Shown here piece after piece: positions 33,271 to 40,789 of a stretch of 64,000 nucleotides of DNA. Under the pieces are notes generated by a model. That model was not told where the DNA came from, ran no database searches, and worked only from the letters and a program-made list of their open reading frames with translations. The translations under genes were made by a program, and so were the position numbers. Origin of the DNA: Chungangia koreensis (GTDB lineage: Bacteria > Bacillota > Bacilli > Bacillales_A > Planococcaceae); assembly GCF_042651785.1 (NCBI RefSeq), contig NZ_JBHSEC010000020.1, positions 246,340 through 310,339 of the forward strand, given 5' to 3'. The first letter of the stretch is position 1; each line of letters starts with the position of its first letter.

Positions 33271-34250
33271 TGGATTCCTACGATAAATTGATCAATGACG
33301 CAAAGAAGGAAACTCTCGAACCAAAAAACGGAGTGAGAAATGTAAAAAAAGCGATCACTTCTTCTAAATGGCGGATGGTCCTTATGACAATCACCGTTGC
33401 ATTGCTTATCGTTCCGACTTGCTATATGATGACGTTTTTCTACTATGCTTTCGGGACGAAATCGACAACTTTAATGGATATCACAAGCCATACACTTTAT
33501 ATTACCGAGCCAAACACGACGTTAGAGGAGTTGGAGTTCGATATGGATTTCTCCTTGTTCTCCATGGATCTCGGTTTTCAACAATATAAACAGATCGGTG
33601 GCGAAGTGTACCCGGCTAAAACATATGATTTAAAATTTGTCTTAAATGATTTGGTTAATAAAGAGATCGATTCTAAGTTGGAGAAGGTGTACCCAAAAAA
33701 TCCAACACAGACGAACCAGTGGCTCGTTCATCCGAATAATCAGATGGAATTCTTCAGTGAACGAGAATGGCGTGTGTTATCCGGCTTGCCAGACGAAACG
33801 GTTGTAGAAGCTTATCTTTCACTTAGCAAATTATACTCGGTAGACGAAGTGGAAAAAGCTATGAACAACGTGGATGTTACGTGGGCTGCAATCTATACAG
33901 GCGTTGAGGACGACCTCATCAGTGCAAATGGCGAACTCGTCTCCCCGATCGGTTATCCGGTACAACCGGACAATACTTACTGGTCTCCGTTCAGAGGTTC
34001 CAGATCGCACGAAGAAACATTTTTGGATATGCTGAAAGGGCTTGTGCCGTATGAGCCAATTGCAGAAGAAATATCCCCGCACAAAAATTTGGAATTGCCA
34101 GAGCGTATCAATTACATTGAAAACAATGGCTTCCAAACATATGGTGTTGTCGTGACGGGTCCGAAGAATGAAATTGAAGCATTGCAAGGATCCGACATGA
34201 TCCGGGCTATGAAAGTAGGAGAGGTGAAATTATGGAATTGGAATCGTTGA
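33270..34250 (+). CDS. yhdL: Membrane anti-sigma factor, YhdL-like
   Basis: 326 residues. A short cytoplasmic N terminus (about 1-32), one membrane segment (about 33-60, MVLMTITVALLIVPTCYMMT), and a large extracytoplasmic part matching the sigma-factor-regulator N- and C-terminal domain pair (EPNTTLEELEFDMDFSLFSM; VDVTWAAIYTGVEDDLIS; GFQTYGVVVTGPKNEIEAL). It sequesters the preceding sigma factor at the membrane. ATG 33270 overlaps the sigma gene stop. Homology to YhdL is inferred from domain order and operon. Confidence 0.78.
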   Translation: MDSYDKLINDAKKETLEPKNGVRNVKKAITSSKWRMVLMTITVALLIVPTCYMMTFFYYAFGTKSTTLMDITSHTLYITEPNTTLEELEFDMDFSLFSMDLGFQQYKQIGGEVYPAKTYDLKFVLNDLVNKEIDSKLEKVYPKNPTQTNQWLVHPNNQMEFFSEREWRVLSGLPDETVVEAYLSLSKLYSVDEVEKAMNNVDVTWAAIYTGVEDDLISANGELVSPIGYPVQPDNTYWSPFRGSRSHEETFLDMLKGLVPYEPIAEEISPHKNLELPERINYIENNGFQTYGVVVTGPKNEIEALQGSDMIRAMKVGEVKLWNWNR

Positions 34251-34525
34251 AACAGGATATTTTCCGTTGGGTCGGATGGCTAAGTGTAGTAATTGGTTTA
34301 ATTGTATTGGCCATCGCTAATATTTCAATATTATCCGGTTACGATGTGCCGCTATCAAACCAATTTTCTCTTTTACTGTTCCTGTCTTTCTTATTTGCAA
34401 TCATTGCGTTATTTAAGAAACATAGCCGGCCACTCGGACTGTGGGGATTACTGATCAGCCTGTATTTCATTTTCTTTCTCATTGTCATCTTCTTTATAGG
34501 CTGGACGATTAATCCGTTTCCGTGA
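34232..34525 (+). CDS. yhdK: Small membrane protein, YhdK-like
   Basis: 97 residues, three hydrophobic segments (about 12-35, 44-62, 70-92). Overlaps the anti-sigma gene by 19 bases, showing tight coupling. Its length and place match B. subtilis YhdK, which supports YhdL in restraining SigM. Sequence similarity itself cannot be judged here. Confidence 0.68.
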   Translation: MELESLKQDIFRWVGWLSVVIGLIVLAIANISILSGYDVPLSNQFSLLLFLSFLFAIIALFKKHSRPLGLWGLLISLYFIFFLIVIFFIGWTINPFP

Positions 34526-34537
34526 TTGGAAGATTAT

Positions 34538-34572
34538 TGAGACATCCTCTGTGAAATGGATGTCTCTTTTTT
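34538..34572 (+). terminator. Terminator of the sigma-factor operon
   Basis: GAGACATCC and GGATGTCTC arms with TCTGTGAAAT loop, then T6. Confidence 0.88.
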
Positions 34573-34616
34573 ATATGTAATCAAGAATTTTTCCATTGTC
34601 TTTTATTGCATAGTAT

Positions 34617-35213
34617 TTAGCATGAGAAGTCATCAATAATTTCTACTACTTCAATTTTCCCGCAAACCAAAAGTTCAGGAAGCTCATTTTTCACGTTTCC
34701 TCTCCAATATTCCCTTGCTTGTTCTATTTTTTTGGAGAAAGGCACCCCATCCTCCTTTGGCAAAAGGGTTCCATCCCCTTCAAACGACCTTCCATTAACT
34801 CGTAGTTTCACAATTTGTAGAACCTTCCGGTTATAAGATTCGAACACCTTTTTCCATTTCAAAGCCTCTTCATAGCTTTTTGTAGCATATAAACAGGATA
34901 ATCTTGAAGGATATTCCGGGTATTCTTGTAGCCTCACCATCTCCACGATTACTTCTCTAATAGCTCTAATTGTCTGACTTACATATTTAATGGCAACTTC
35001 AGCATTTTCTTTATTCAAGTTCAATCCCTCATCAGAGTAATGACTGTATAGAATATCAATGAAGTCTTCGCCTTTAGAATTGACTTGGTCTCTTTCAAAA
35101 AAGAAGCTATACAAGGTATTCTTTTGGTTCTCGTCGAAGTTAATTGTCTGACCAAGACTGAACTTTTTCTTAGTAACCAAGTGATACGCATAGATTTCGT
35201 TCTCCACCATCAT
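34617..35213 (-). CDS. DUF2441 domain protein
   Basis: 198 residues. Recognised by AYHLVTKKKFSLGQTINFDE, EVIVEMVRLQEYPEYPSRLS, CLYATKSYEEALKWKKVFES, VLQIVKLRVNGRSFEGDGTL and a final LLVCGKIEVVEIID. Function of DUF2441 is unknown; related fold to ADP-ribosyltransferase-like DUFs has been proposed for similar short proteins, but nothing catalytic is clear here. Isolated gene. Confidence 0.72.
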   Translation of the reverse strand: MMVENEIYAYHLVTKKKFSLGQTINFDENQKNTLYSFFFERDQVNSKGEDFIDILYSHYSDEGLNLNKENAEVAIKYVSQTIRAIREVIVEMVRLQEYPEYPSRLSCLYATKSYEEALKWKKVFESYNRKVLQIVKLRVNGRSFEGDGTLLPKEDGVPFSKKIEQAREYWRGNVKNELPELLVCGKIEVVEIIDDFSC

Positions 35214-35239
35214 CAGCCTCCAATCAGTACTTATAATTT

Positions 35240-35277
35240 CAAAAGGGCATCAATCCCTTCAGGATTAGCACCCGTCA
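35240..35277 (-). repeat. Terminator-like repeat, copy L
   Basis: Minus strand: GGGTGCTAATCC, TGAA, GGGATTGATGCCC, TTTTG. Lacks the GTTGAAT tail. Past the lipoprotein gene at 35312. Confidence 0.6.
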
Positions 35278-35311
35278 AAAAAAGTAGATTACTCCCGACT
35301 GACATTCAAAA

Positions 35312-35656
35312 TCAATCTACTCCACTAATCTTATCTACAATTTCACCGTTTTGAATATCTATAAAATAAACAATATCTCCAAGCATGCCCTCTACGTATT
35401 CTCTTTCATCTGTGATTAATGTTACTTTCCAAGTTTTTAGATCCTTATTTTCTTTAATAGAAAATTGATATACTTGGTCAGTCTCTACATTGTACTTTGT
35501 AAATAATCGGGGGTTTGCATAACCTTCTGCTATAGCGGTTTGAATCGCTATGTCCTCTGCTTCCTTTGCATCAATTCCCTTTGAACATCCAGATAATAAT
35601 TGAACCATTACAAATAGCATTAACAAACTGACTAAAATTCCATGCTTATTAAACAT
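35312..35656 (-). CDS. Hypothetical lipoprotein
   Basis: 114 residues from ATG 35656, eight bases after AAGGAG; an upstream in-frame ATG would give an untypical N terminus. Signal peptide MFNKHGILVSLLMLFVMVQL with lipobox LLSGC. The mature domain has AEDIAIQTAIAEGYANPRLF, KTWKVTLITDEREYVEGMLG and YFIDIQNGEIVDKISGVD, the pattern of PepSY-like single domains. Role unknown. Confidence 0.68.
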   Translation of the reverse strand: MFNKHGILVSLLMLFVMVQLLSGCSKGIDAKEAEDIAIQTAIAEGYANPRLFTKYNVETDQVYQFSIKENKDLKTWKVTLITDEREYVEGMLGDIVYFIDIQNGEIVDKISGVD

Positions 35657-35700
35657 ATATAACTCCTTACGTATTATAGTTACTTGAAAAAAATTACAAA

Positions 35701-35722
35701 ACGCCAAACGAGTTGTTTGGCG
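35701..35722 (-). terminator. Terminator after the GRAM-like gene
   Basis: ACGCCAAAC and GTTTGGCGT arms with a five-base loop, T-rich on the minus strand. The stem resembles the one at 23411-23440. Confidence 0.65.
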
Positions 35723-35751
35723 TAAAAAATTTTCCGGCGTAACCTCAAATT

Positions 35752-36057
35752 TTATTTTGAGGCTATTGTTTGATTTAAATGATCAACCAATTTGTCCCGC
35801 TTATTAACGACAAACTTATACTCAGTACCGTCTTTTACAATGACAGACATACCGTTAGGGACAATAAATAAATTATTTCTTTTTTCGATTCTATTGATCT
35901 CTCCGATATTAATTGTTACTGGTGCACTTTGTACATTCAGTTTATGAGGAGTAAAAATGATTTCATCATCTGTAATTTTTAACTTACCACCAACTGTTTC
36001 AATTCCTTTTTTCAAATTGGCTGAGACATTAAAAAGTACAGTTTCTGTCTTTGTCAC
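35752..36057 (-). CDS. GRAM/PH-like domain protein
   Basis: 101 residues from GTG 36057, which follows AGGAGGCGG; the frame is open further upstream but that stretch lacks a site and abuts the IS element. A single domain with KGIETVGGKLKITDDEIIFT, INIGEINRIEKRNNLFIVPN and DGTEYKFVVNKRDKLVDHLN is typical of GRAM or bacterial PH-like domains. No membrane segment. Role unknown. The IS110 insertion has landed within about 130 bases upstream and may have removed its promoter. Confidence 0.7.
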   Translation of the reverse strand: MTKTETVLFNVSANLKKGIETVGGKLKITDDEIIFTPHKLNVQSAPVTINIGEINRIEKRNNLFIVPNGMSVIVKDGTEYKFVVNKRDKLVDHLNQTIASK

Positions 36058-36204
36058 CGTTACCGCCTCCTGATTATTTATAACTTTTCTACGACCTTGA
36101 GCGAAAAAAGGTTTCAGTTTTTTTAGTAAGCTATTCTCTTGAGACACATTTAAATAAAGAAGAAGCTTTAAAGATACGCTTTCTCTAAAGCCCACTATAG
36201 CCAC

Positions 36205-36440
36205 TCATGCAGCGTAAAATCAGTGCTGCACCACAGGGAATGAAAATGTTTATATCCTGGGTATAGATTTCTACGGCTGGGAGAGGAAGGTCGATCAACT
36301 ATGGTGCGTGAGAGCCCATCCTATAGTCTGACTCCAACGACCACGGTGCACCACTGACTGTCGCTCCCTTACGGGAAGCACACATGGTAGATTAATCCTA
36401 TTCTGGTTGCTGCACCAGCCTCTAATCATATTGCGAGCCG
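36205..36440 (+). ncRNA. Candidate bridge RNA of the IS110 element
   Basis: The non-coding left region shows a 5' hairpin TGCAGC/GCTGCA (36208-36213/36225-36230). A loop follows around CAGG..CCTG (about 36234-36260). Next is a 44-base loop closed by GGTCG/CGACC (36289-36293/36338-36342) with ACTAT..ATAGT inside, a GCTCCC..GGGAAGC hairpin (36363-36379), and a long-range GGCTGG/CCAGCC pair (36275-36280/36415-36420). Two large internal loops after a 5' hairpin is the architecture known for IS621-type bridge RNAs (target- and donor-binding loops). Identity is inferred from position and folding; borders are approximate. Confidence 0.6.
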
Positions 36441-36459
36441 TAGAAAGGATGAAGTTTCA

Positions 36460-37683
36460 ATGGAAGTAGTCATTGAAAGAGCATGTGGTATGGATGTCCA
36501 TAAGGACAGTATCACTGCTTGCATCATTACTCCAGAAGGAAAGGAGATTCAGACGTTTTCCACTAAAACTGTATTCCTACTACAGTTGGTTGATTGGATT
36601 AAGCAACATCAGTGCACGCATGTTGCCATGGAAAGCACGAGCGTCTACTGGAAGCCTATCGTGAATTTGATCGAAGCTGAGAATATGGATTTTTTAGTTG
36701 TGAATGCTCAGCACATGAAGGCTGTACCAGGACGTAAAACGGATGTCAAAGATGCCGAATGGATTGCCAAGCTTTTGCGTCATGGTCTACTTAAAGCGAG
36801 TTATATTCCTGATCGAGAACAAAGAGAATTACGTGAGCTTGTTCGCTACCGTCGGAGCATCATTGAAGAACGTGCGAGACAGCTTAATCGTATTCAAAAG
36901 GTATTAGAAGGAGCGAATATCAAATTAGGTTCTGTCGTTTCTGATGTGATGGGTGTTTCGGCAAGAGATATGTTGGATGCCATCGCCGACGGCGAAGAAG
37001 ATCCTGAAAAACTTGCTAACTTTGCACGTCGTTCAATGAAAAAGAAGAAAGACGAACTTGCCTTAGCTCTTAAAGGATATATCAATCCTCATCAACGCCT
37101 GATGTTGAAAACCATTCTAAAACACATCGATTTCTTAACTGAACAGATCGAGATGTTAGACGAAGAAGTCGCTCAACGGGTACGTCCCTTTCAAGAGGAT
37201 GTAGAACGCTTGGATTCAATTCCCGGCATAGCGACCAGGATGGCTGAGCAGATTTTAGCTGAAATCGGGACTGACATTAAGAAGCAGTTTCCAAGCGCGG
37301 CCCACATGTGTTCTTGGGCAGGATTAGTCCCCGGACACAATGAAAGCGCTGGAAAAAGGAAATCATCCAAAACCAAAAAGGGCAATAAGTACTTAAGATC
37401 AGCATTAATAGAGGCAGCCCATTCAGTCCGTGGTTCAAAAAACTATCTTGGAGCACTGTATCGACGCATCGCTGCACGAAAAGGAAAGAAACGGGCAGGA
37501 ATTGTCGTCGCTCATGCCATCTTACGTATCGCCTATTATCTCTTAACCCGTAAAGAAATGTACGTAGACTTAGGTGAGGATTACTTTGATAAAAAGAGAC
37601 AGCAATCGATCGTTCGGCATTCGCTACGAAGGCTTGAAAGTTTAGGATACACCGTTTCTTTAACCGAGCCCAATGCATCTTAA
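36460..37683 (+). CDS. IS110-family transposase (DEDD)
   Basis: 407 residues. N-terminal RuvC-like DEDD domain: Asp in CGMDVHKDSITACII, Glu in THVAMESTSVYWKPIV, Asp pair in VPGRKTDVKDAEWIAKLLRH. A helical linker with RYRRSIIEERARQLNRIQKV follows. The C-terminal transposase_20 domain has VERLDSIPGIATRMAEQILA, MCSWAGLVPGHNESAGKRKS and KGNKYLRSALIEAAHSV, containing the conserved catalytic Ser region. The frame is intact and full length, so the element may be active. RBS GGATGAAG before ATG 36460. Confidence 0.93.
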   Translation: MEVVIERACGMDVHKDSITACIITPEGKEIQTFSTKTVFLLQLVDWIKQHQCTHVAMESTSVYWKPIVNLIEAENMDFLVVNAQHMKAVPGRKTDVKDAEWIAKLLRHGLLKASYIPDREQRELRELVRYRRSIIEERARQLNRIQKVLEGANIKLGSVVSDVMGVSARDMLDAIADGEEDPEKLANFARRSMKKKKDELALALKGYINPHQRLMLKTILKHIDFLTEQIEMLDEEVAQRVRPFQEDVERLDSIPGIATRMAEQILAEIGTDIKKQFPSAAHMCSWAGLVPGHNESAGKRKSSKTKKGNKYLRSALIEAAHSVRGSKNYLGALYRRIAARKGKKRAGIVVAHAILRIAYYLLTRKEMYVDLGEDYFDKKRQQSIVRHSLRRLESLGYTVSLTEPNAS

Positions 37684-38026
37684 TCCAATCAATAAACCCT
37701 TAATAGTTTAAAGATTTGGCGCTCTCCCCTTTTTTAAAAAATTGACTGAGAAGCGTCTGTTTTAGTGTTGCCAAATTCTGTTGATCAGGGAATTTTATTT
37801 TCATGGTAGTTGAAGAAGAAAAACATTATAGACGACATTCCATAGGCAAAGTTATCATTTCCCAATCACTTGGTCCTTCGTCACTATCAATAAATTGTCT
37901 CCAGGTGTCTCCACTTTTATTATTGGCTATGTTAAATGATATTTGACCATAAGAAAACCGTCTTTGTGAAAAGGCGGTTAATTAAGCTATCTTCTCCCGT
38001 TAGCGTCCTCATCTTAAGTGACGAAG
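37684..38026. other. IS right end and gene remnant
   Basis: The first 100 bases belong to the right end of the IS110 element. The rest holds a C-terminal gene remnant (37826-37985) and a GAAAACCG..CGGTT hairpin near 37953-37980. No complete gene. Confidence 0.5.
37826..37985 (-). pseudogene. C-terminal fragment of an unidentified protein
   Basis: An open minus-strand frame without start reads ..RRFSYGQISFNIANNKSGDT then WRQFIDSDEGPSDWEMI and ends LPMECRL at TAA 37826-37828. It has the composition of genuine protein, but begins after a stop near 37985. Probably what remains of a gene cut by the adjacent IS110 insertion or an associated deletion. Confidence 0.4.
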
Positions 38027-38602
38027 TCATCTTATCGTCTTGTAAACGAGACCTATGGCTCCAGAATCAAAGGTCTTGTTTTCGATTAGCTTAAGATTGA
38101 TCCTCTCCTTGAGACCTTGGAATAACGGCAACCCCTTTCCAATCAAGACGGGAGAAACCGTAATTTTATACTCATCAATTAAATCAAGCTGCATAAGGTA
38201 ATGTGCGAACCTTGGACTGCCGAGGATGACCATATCCTTGCCTGGCTGCTGTTTGAGGTTATTGATCTCTTCCTCGACATCTTCTTTCACGAGTCTGGAA
38301 TTATTCCATTCGACTTCCTCCAACGTCGTGGAAAACACGATTTTAGCTGTCTTTTCTATCCACTCGGCATGATTCCGTTCATGCTGCGAAGCTGATGGAT
38401 TCAATGGCACAGATGGCCAGTAACTGTGCATCATCTGATAAGTCCTACGTCCCCAAATGACAGTGTCGGCAGTACTCAGAATTTCTTTCGCGTGTTTCTC
38501 CAAATCGGCATCATAGGAAACCCAGCCAATGTCCATTTCACCGTTTGGCCCTTCAACAAAACCGTCAAGCGATGTGTGCAAAAACAGAACAAGTTTTCTC
38601 AT
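38027..38602 (-). CDS. Dihydrofolate reductase-like (RibD C-terminal domain) protein
   Basis: 191 residues. RibD_C/DHFR fold: RKLVLFLHTSLDGFVEGPNG at the N terminus, TVIWGRRTYQMMHSYWP, DMVILGSPRFAHYLMQLDLI and EYKITVSPVLIGKGLPLFQG. Probably an NADPH-dependent reductase; similar to B. subtilis YwjB/YyaP-type proteins of unknown substrate. It is not the folate-pathway enzyme. RBS GGAG before ATG 38602. Confidence 0.85.
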   Translation of the reverse strand: MRKLVLFLHTSLDGFVEGPNGEMDIGWVSYDADLEKHAKEILSTADTVIWGRRTYQMMHSYWPSVPLNPSASQHERNHAEWIEKTAKIVFSTTLEEVEWNNSRLVKEDVEEEINNLKQQPGKDMVILGSPRFAHYLMQLDLIDEYKITVSPVLIGKGLPLFQGLKERINLKLIENKTFDSGAIGLVYKTIR

Positions 38603-38778
38603 TTTCAGCTCTCCTTTGTTTATGAGGGATATCTACATTAACTACTTATAGCTTGGGTTGTTTCTTATGGATTACATTTATTTTTCTCCTTATTTATAAA
38701 CATAGTTTTGAATTTATTGTTTTTATTACCAAAGCGAGAGTACGCTTCGCTAAAACTAATGAAAAACATAAGCTTTTT

Positions 38779-39110
38779 TTATCCATTATTCGATGCACAA
38801 TGGATTTCTGCGATGCTTATGATGACTAACTCTTCAGCCGTTTTTCCTACGATATCCTGTGGTAACGGTGTTTTCTCGAGAGTAGCAAAGGCCATCTTCC
38901 CGAAGGTTGGATAGACTTGTGTAAACTCCGGAAAATACCGATCAAGCCAGCGAACGATCCGGTCTTAATGCTCATTTTTCTCGTATGTTTTCATAGCATG
39001 AAGGATATTCTGATAGAATATCTCGTATCCTTCTTTGGATTGGTGCACTGCAAAAGCCTTCCCGGTATTCCTTTATCGTCATATTGAATTACTCCGTCTT
39101 CATAAACAGT
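38779..39110 (-). mobile_element. Remnant of a second IS110-family transposase
   Basis: Minus strand, one frame: ..KAFAVHQSKEGYEIFYQNIL then HAMKTYEKNEH, a TAA (38965-38967), then in the same frame DRIVRWLDRYFPEFTQVYPT, FGKMAFATLEKTPLPQDIVG and a final stop at 38779-38781. The first part matches the N-terminal region of IS4-length IS110 transposases, the second the middle region LDRYFPE; the DEDD centre between them is deleted. It is a different lineage from the intact element at 36.2 kb. Confidence 0.6.
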
Positions 39111-39191
39111 GATCGTAGCACTTATATATTTCGTGGATATTAAAAAAGCAGATATAGCTATAAACGCAATTCCAGTACCTCGTCTTGTCAT
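39075..39191 (-). pseudogene. Small membrane protein truncated by IS110 debris
   Basis: ATG 39191 encodes MTRRGTGIAFIAISAFLIST then KYISATI, the opening of a short Bacillus membrane protein. After that the frame runs through transposase-like sequence (TVYEDGVIQYDDKG) and, out of phase with the remnant, to 38991. The 66-residue chimeric reading is unlikely to be functional. Confidence 0.45.
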
Positions 39192-39285
39192 TTTTAATAC
39201 CCATTTCTCTATAAAAAAAATAGTCTCATATATGAACAAATCTTCTTTTTTCTGTATTACCTTTCTTCAACTAGCCAGTCGCGTT

Positions 39286-39453
39286 TTATAGCGGGAACCA
39301 CAAGATTAAAGCCAGAGCAATACAAATTACAGCCGCTAATTTTGATTGTCTTACTATTCTTTGCTCGCCAGATTTTAAATGTTCGAAAAATGTAAGTGTG
39401 AAGTAGAAACCAAAAACAGTTAAGATAACTACGATTATCTCAAAAAAACCCAT
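39286..39453 (-). CDS. 55-residue membrane protein
   Basis: ATG 39453 follows GGAGGG with seven bases and encodes MGFFEIIVVILTVFGFYFTL, a charged hinge HLKSGEQRIVRQSK and a second segment LAAVICIALALILWFP. Two membrane helices with a basic loop. Unknown function. Confidence 0.55.
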   Translation of the reverse strand: MGFFEIIVVILTVFGFYFTLTFFEHLKSGEQRIVRQSKLAAVICIALALILWFPL

Positions 39454-39506
39454 AAATATTCCCTCCATTCGTGTCTTAACTACTCTTCCTTCCTACTAAA
39501 ATGCCT

Positions 39507-40307
39507 TTAGTTGAATACCTTTACCGTTTTCATTTGGATCAAACCATACTTTTCAAGTGCGAATTCAATACCATTCTCACTGGAATTTTTAGTTACATAG
39601 TTGGCAATACTCTTCAGTCTTTCACCTGCATTCCCCATGGCAACTCCAAGACCCACAAGCTCCAACATATCTATGTCATTTTCACCATCCCCAAAAGCTA
39701 CCGCTTCCGATCGTTCAATTCCAAAGTAGTCCAAAACTTTTTGAATGGCGATTGATTTTGAGACATCATGTTGTAGAACATTTAATACGTAAGGATGCCA
39801 TCTTTTAAAAGTCAGGTGAGGAAATCTGTTTATGTATTTTTGTACGTCTTCATCATTCGCAAATAAACACATTAAATATACTTCTTCATTGTGAACTACC
39901 GTGTTTGTAGAAGGATACTCGTTTAATGACAATGTTTCCTTTAGTGCCTTTAGTATGTTTGAGTCATTTATGCCGTTCATACTAAATTCCTCAGTATAAA
40001 AGGAAAGAGCATGATTTTCTTTAGCAGCAAATTCAAATACTTCCTGGAGAATTTGCTTATCCAGCGGAATCTTATGAATCACTTCATCCTTATGCTTTGC
40101 ATAGCCCCCATTAGCTGTAATAAAAGTATCTATTCCCAACTCCACTAATTCTTTGCACATAGATAATGGTCTTCCTGTTGCAGCTACCACTTTAATTCCA
40201 CTGTTTAATAATTCTCTAATTGAATTCTTAGTGCTTTCCGGAATCGTTCCATCCAAATGATTAGTAATAGTCCCATCCACATCAAAAAATACGATTTTGT
40301 AGTCCAT
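39507..40307 (-). CDS. Cof-type HAD phosphatase
   Basis: 266 residues. HAD motif I DVDGTITNH (FFDVDGT), motif II VVAATGRP, motif III Lys in SKSIAIQKVLDYFG, motif IV GDGENDIDMLE. The Cof subfamily with C2 cap dephosphorylates sugar phosphates, FMN or PLP. Substrate unknown. Isolated minus-strand gene at ATG 40307 with AAAGGAGAT upstream. Confidence 0.9.
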   Translation of the reverse strand: MDYKIVFFDVDGTITNHLDGTIPESTKNSIRELLNSGIKVVAATGRPLSMCKELVELGIDTFITANGGYAKHKDEVIHKIPLDKQILQEVFEFAAKENHALSFYTEEFSMNGINDSNILKALKETLSLNEYPSTNTVVHNEEVYLMCLFANDEDVQKYINRFPHLTFKRWHPYVLNVLQHDVSKSIAIQKVLDYFGIERSEAVAFGDGENDIDMLELVGLGVAMGNAGERLKSIANYVTKNSSENGIEFALEKYGLIQMKTVKVFN

Positions 40308-40459
40308 TAGATATCTCCTTTATGTCACCATTGCGATTGTTAAGAATATTGATATCCTCTAATATAATTTCTTCTTTATCAACTCTATCGTTATTAAACT
40401 TGTATCGATAAATAGTTCCATAATTTCTCAACCAGTCCAATAAACCTCAAAAAAATTAG

Positions 40460-40654
40460 TTACAACTTTTCCTTTAATAAGATTGCAATGTAAAAGAGTA
40501 CAGTGAGTAAAGCCGAAAGCAAAATAACAATAATAATCCCAAAAACGTAAATTGATGTTTCCTCATATTTCCCATTCAATAAACTAACTAAAGCTATAAA
40601 CAAAAAAGCATTAACCATCATTATTAATATAAAAATACTTATATATTTTCCCAA
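40460..40654 (-). CDS. 64-residue membrane protein
   Basis: Two hydrophobic segments: YISIFILIMMVNAFLFIALV and VFGIIIVILLSALLTVLFYI, with a short polar loop. No family recognised. No strong ribosome binding site, only GAAGTTGGG; moderate-low confidence. Confidence 0.45.
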   Translation of the reverse strand: MGKYISIFILIMMVNAFLFIALVSLLNGKYEETSIYVFGIIIVILLSALLTVLFYIAILLKEKL

Positions 40655-40704
40655 CTTCTCACCCCAAACAAAATTTTCAATAACGAACGAAGCTTCCCTT
40701 TTAT

Positions 40705-40755
40705 TTTATTCAACAAAAATAACATTAATCCTTTAATGCAATGGCTTTGTTATAC
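40705..40755 (-). repeat. Terminator-like repeat, orphan copy M
   Basis: Minus strand: AAAGCCATTGC, ATTAAA, GGATTAATGTTATTTTTG, TTGAATA. It stands just upstream of the divergent aldolase gene and not behind a minus-strand gene. Confidence 0.6.
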
Positions 40756-40789
40756 TTATGAACAAAACAAAAGTTAGGGGATACACACA

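Larger units (their letters stand above)
36195..37790 (+). mobile_element. IS110-family insertion sequence (ends approximate)
   Basis: A DEDD transposase gene (36460-37683) is preceded by about 265 bases of structured non-coding sequence and followed by about 100 bases containing the hairpin-poor right end. IS110 elements lack terminal inverted repeats and often lack target duplications, so the borders cannot be read from one copy. The 5' non-coding location fits the IS110 group rather than IS1111. Confidence 0.8.

Noticed and set aside
36195..37790. Terminal inverted repeats of the IS element
   Set aside because: None found; IS110 elements normally lack them, so the borders remain approximate.
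38991..39239. 82-codon frame as an intact membrane protein
   Set aside because: Its N terminus is a known short membrane-protein opening, but its C-terminal part reads out of phase through transposase remnants; treated as a pseudogene.
11918..40755. Classical integron attC array
   Set aside because: Only the GTTGAAT end fits the core-site pattern; the opposite RYYYAAC is inconsistent, arms end in T runs typical of terminators, and no IntI-like gene is in the window. Kept only as a hypothesis in the cassette finding.
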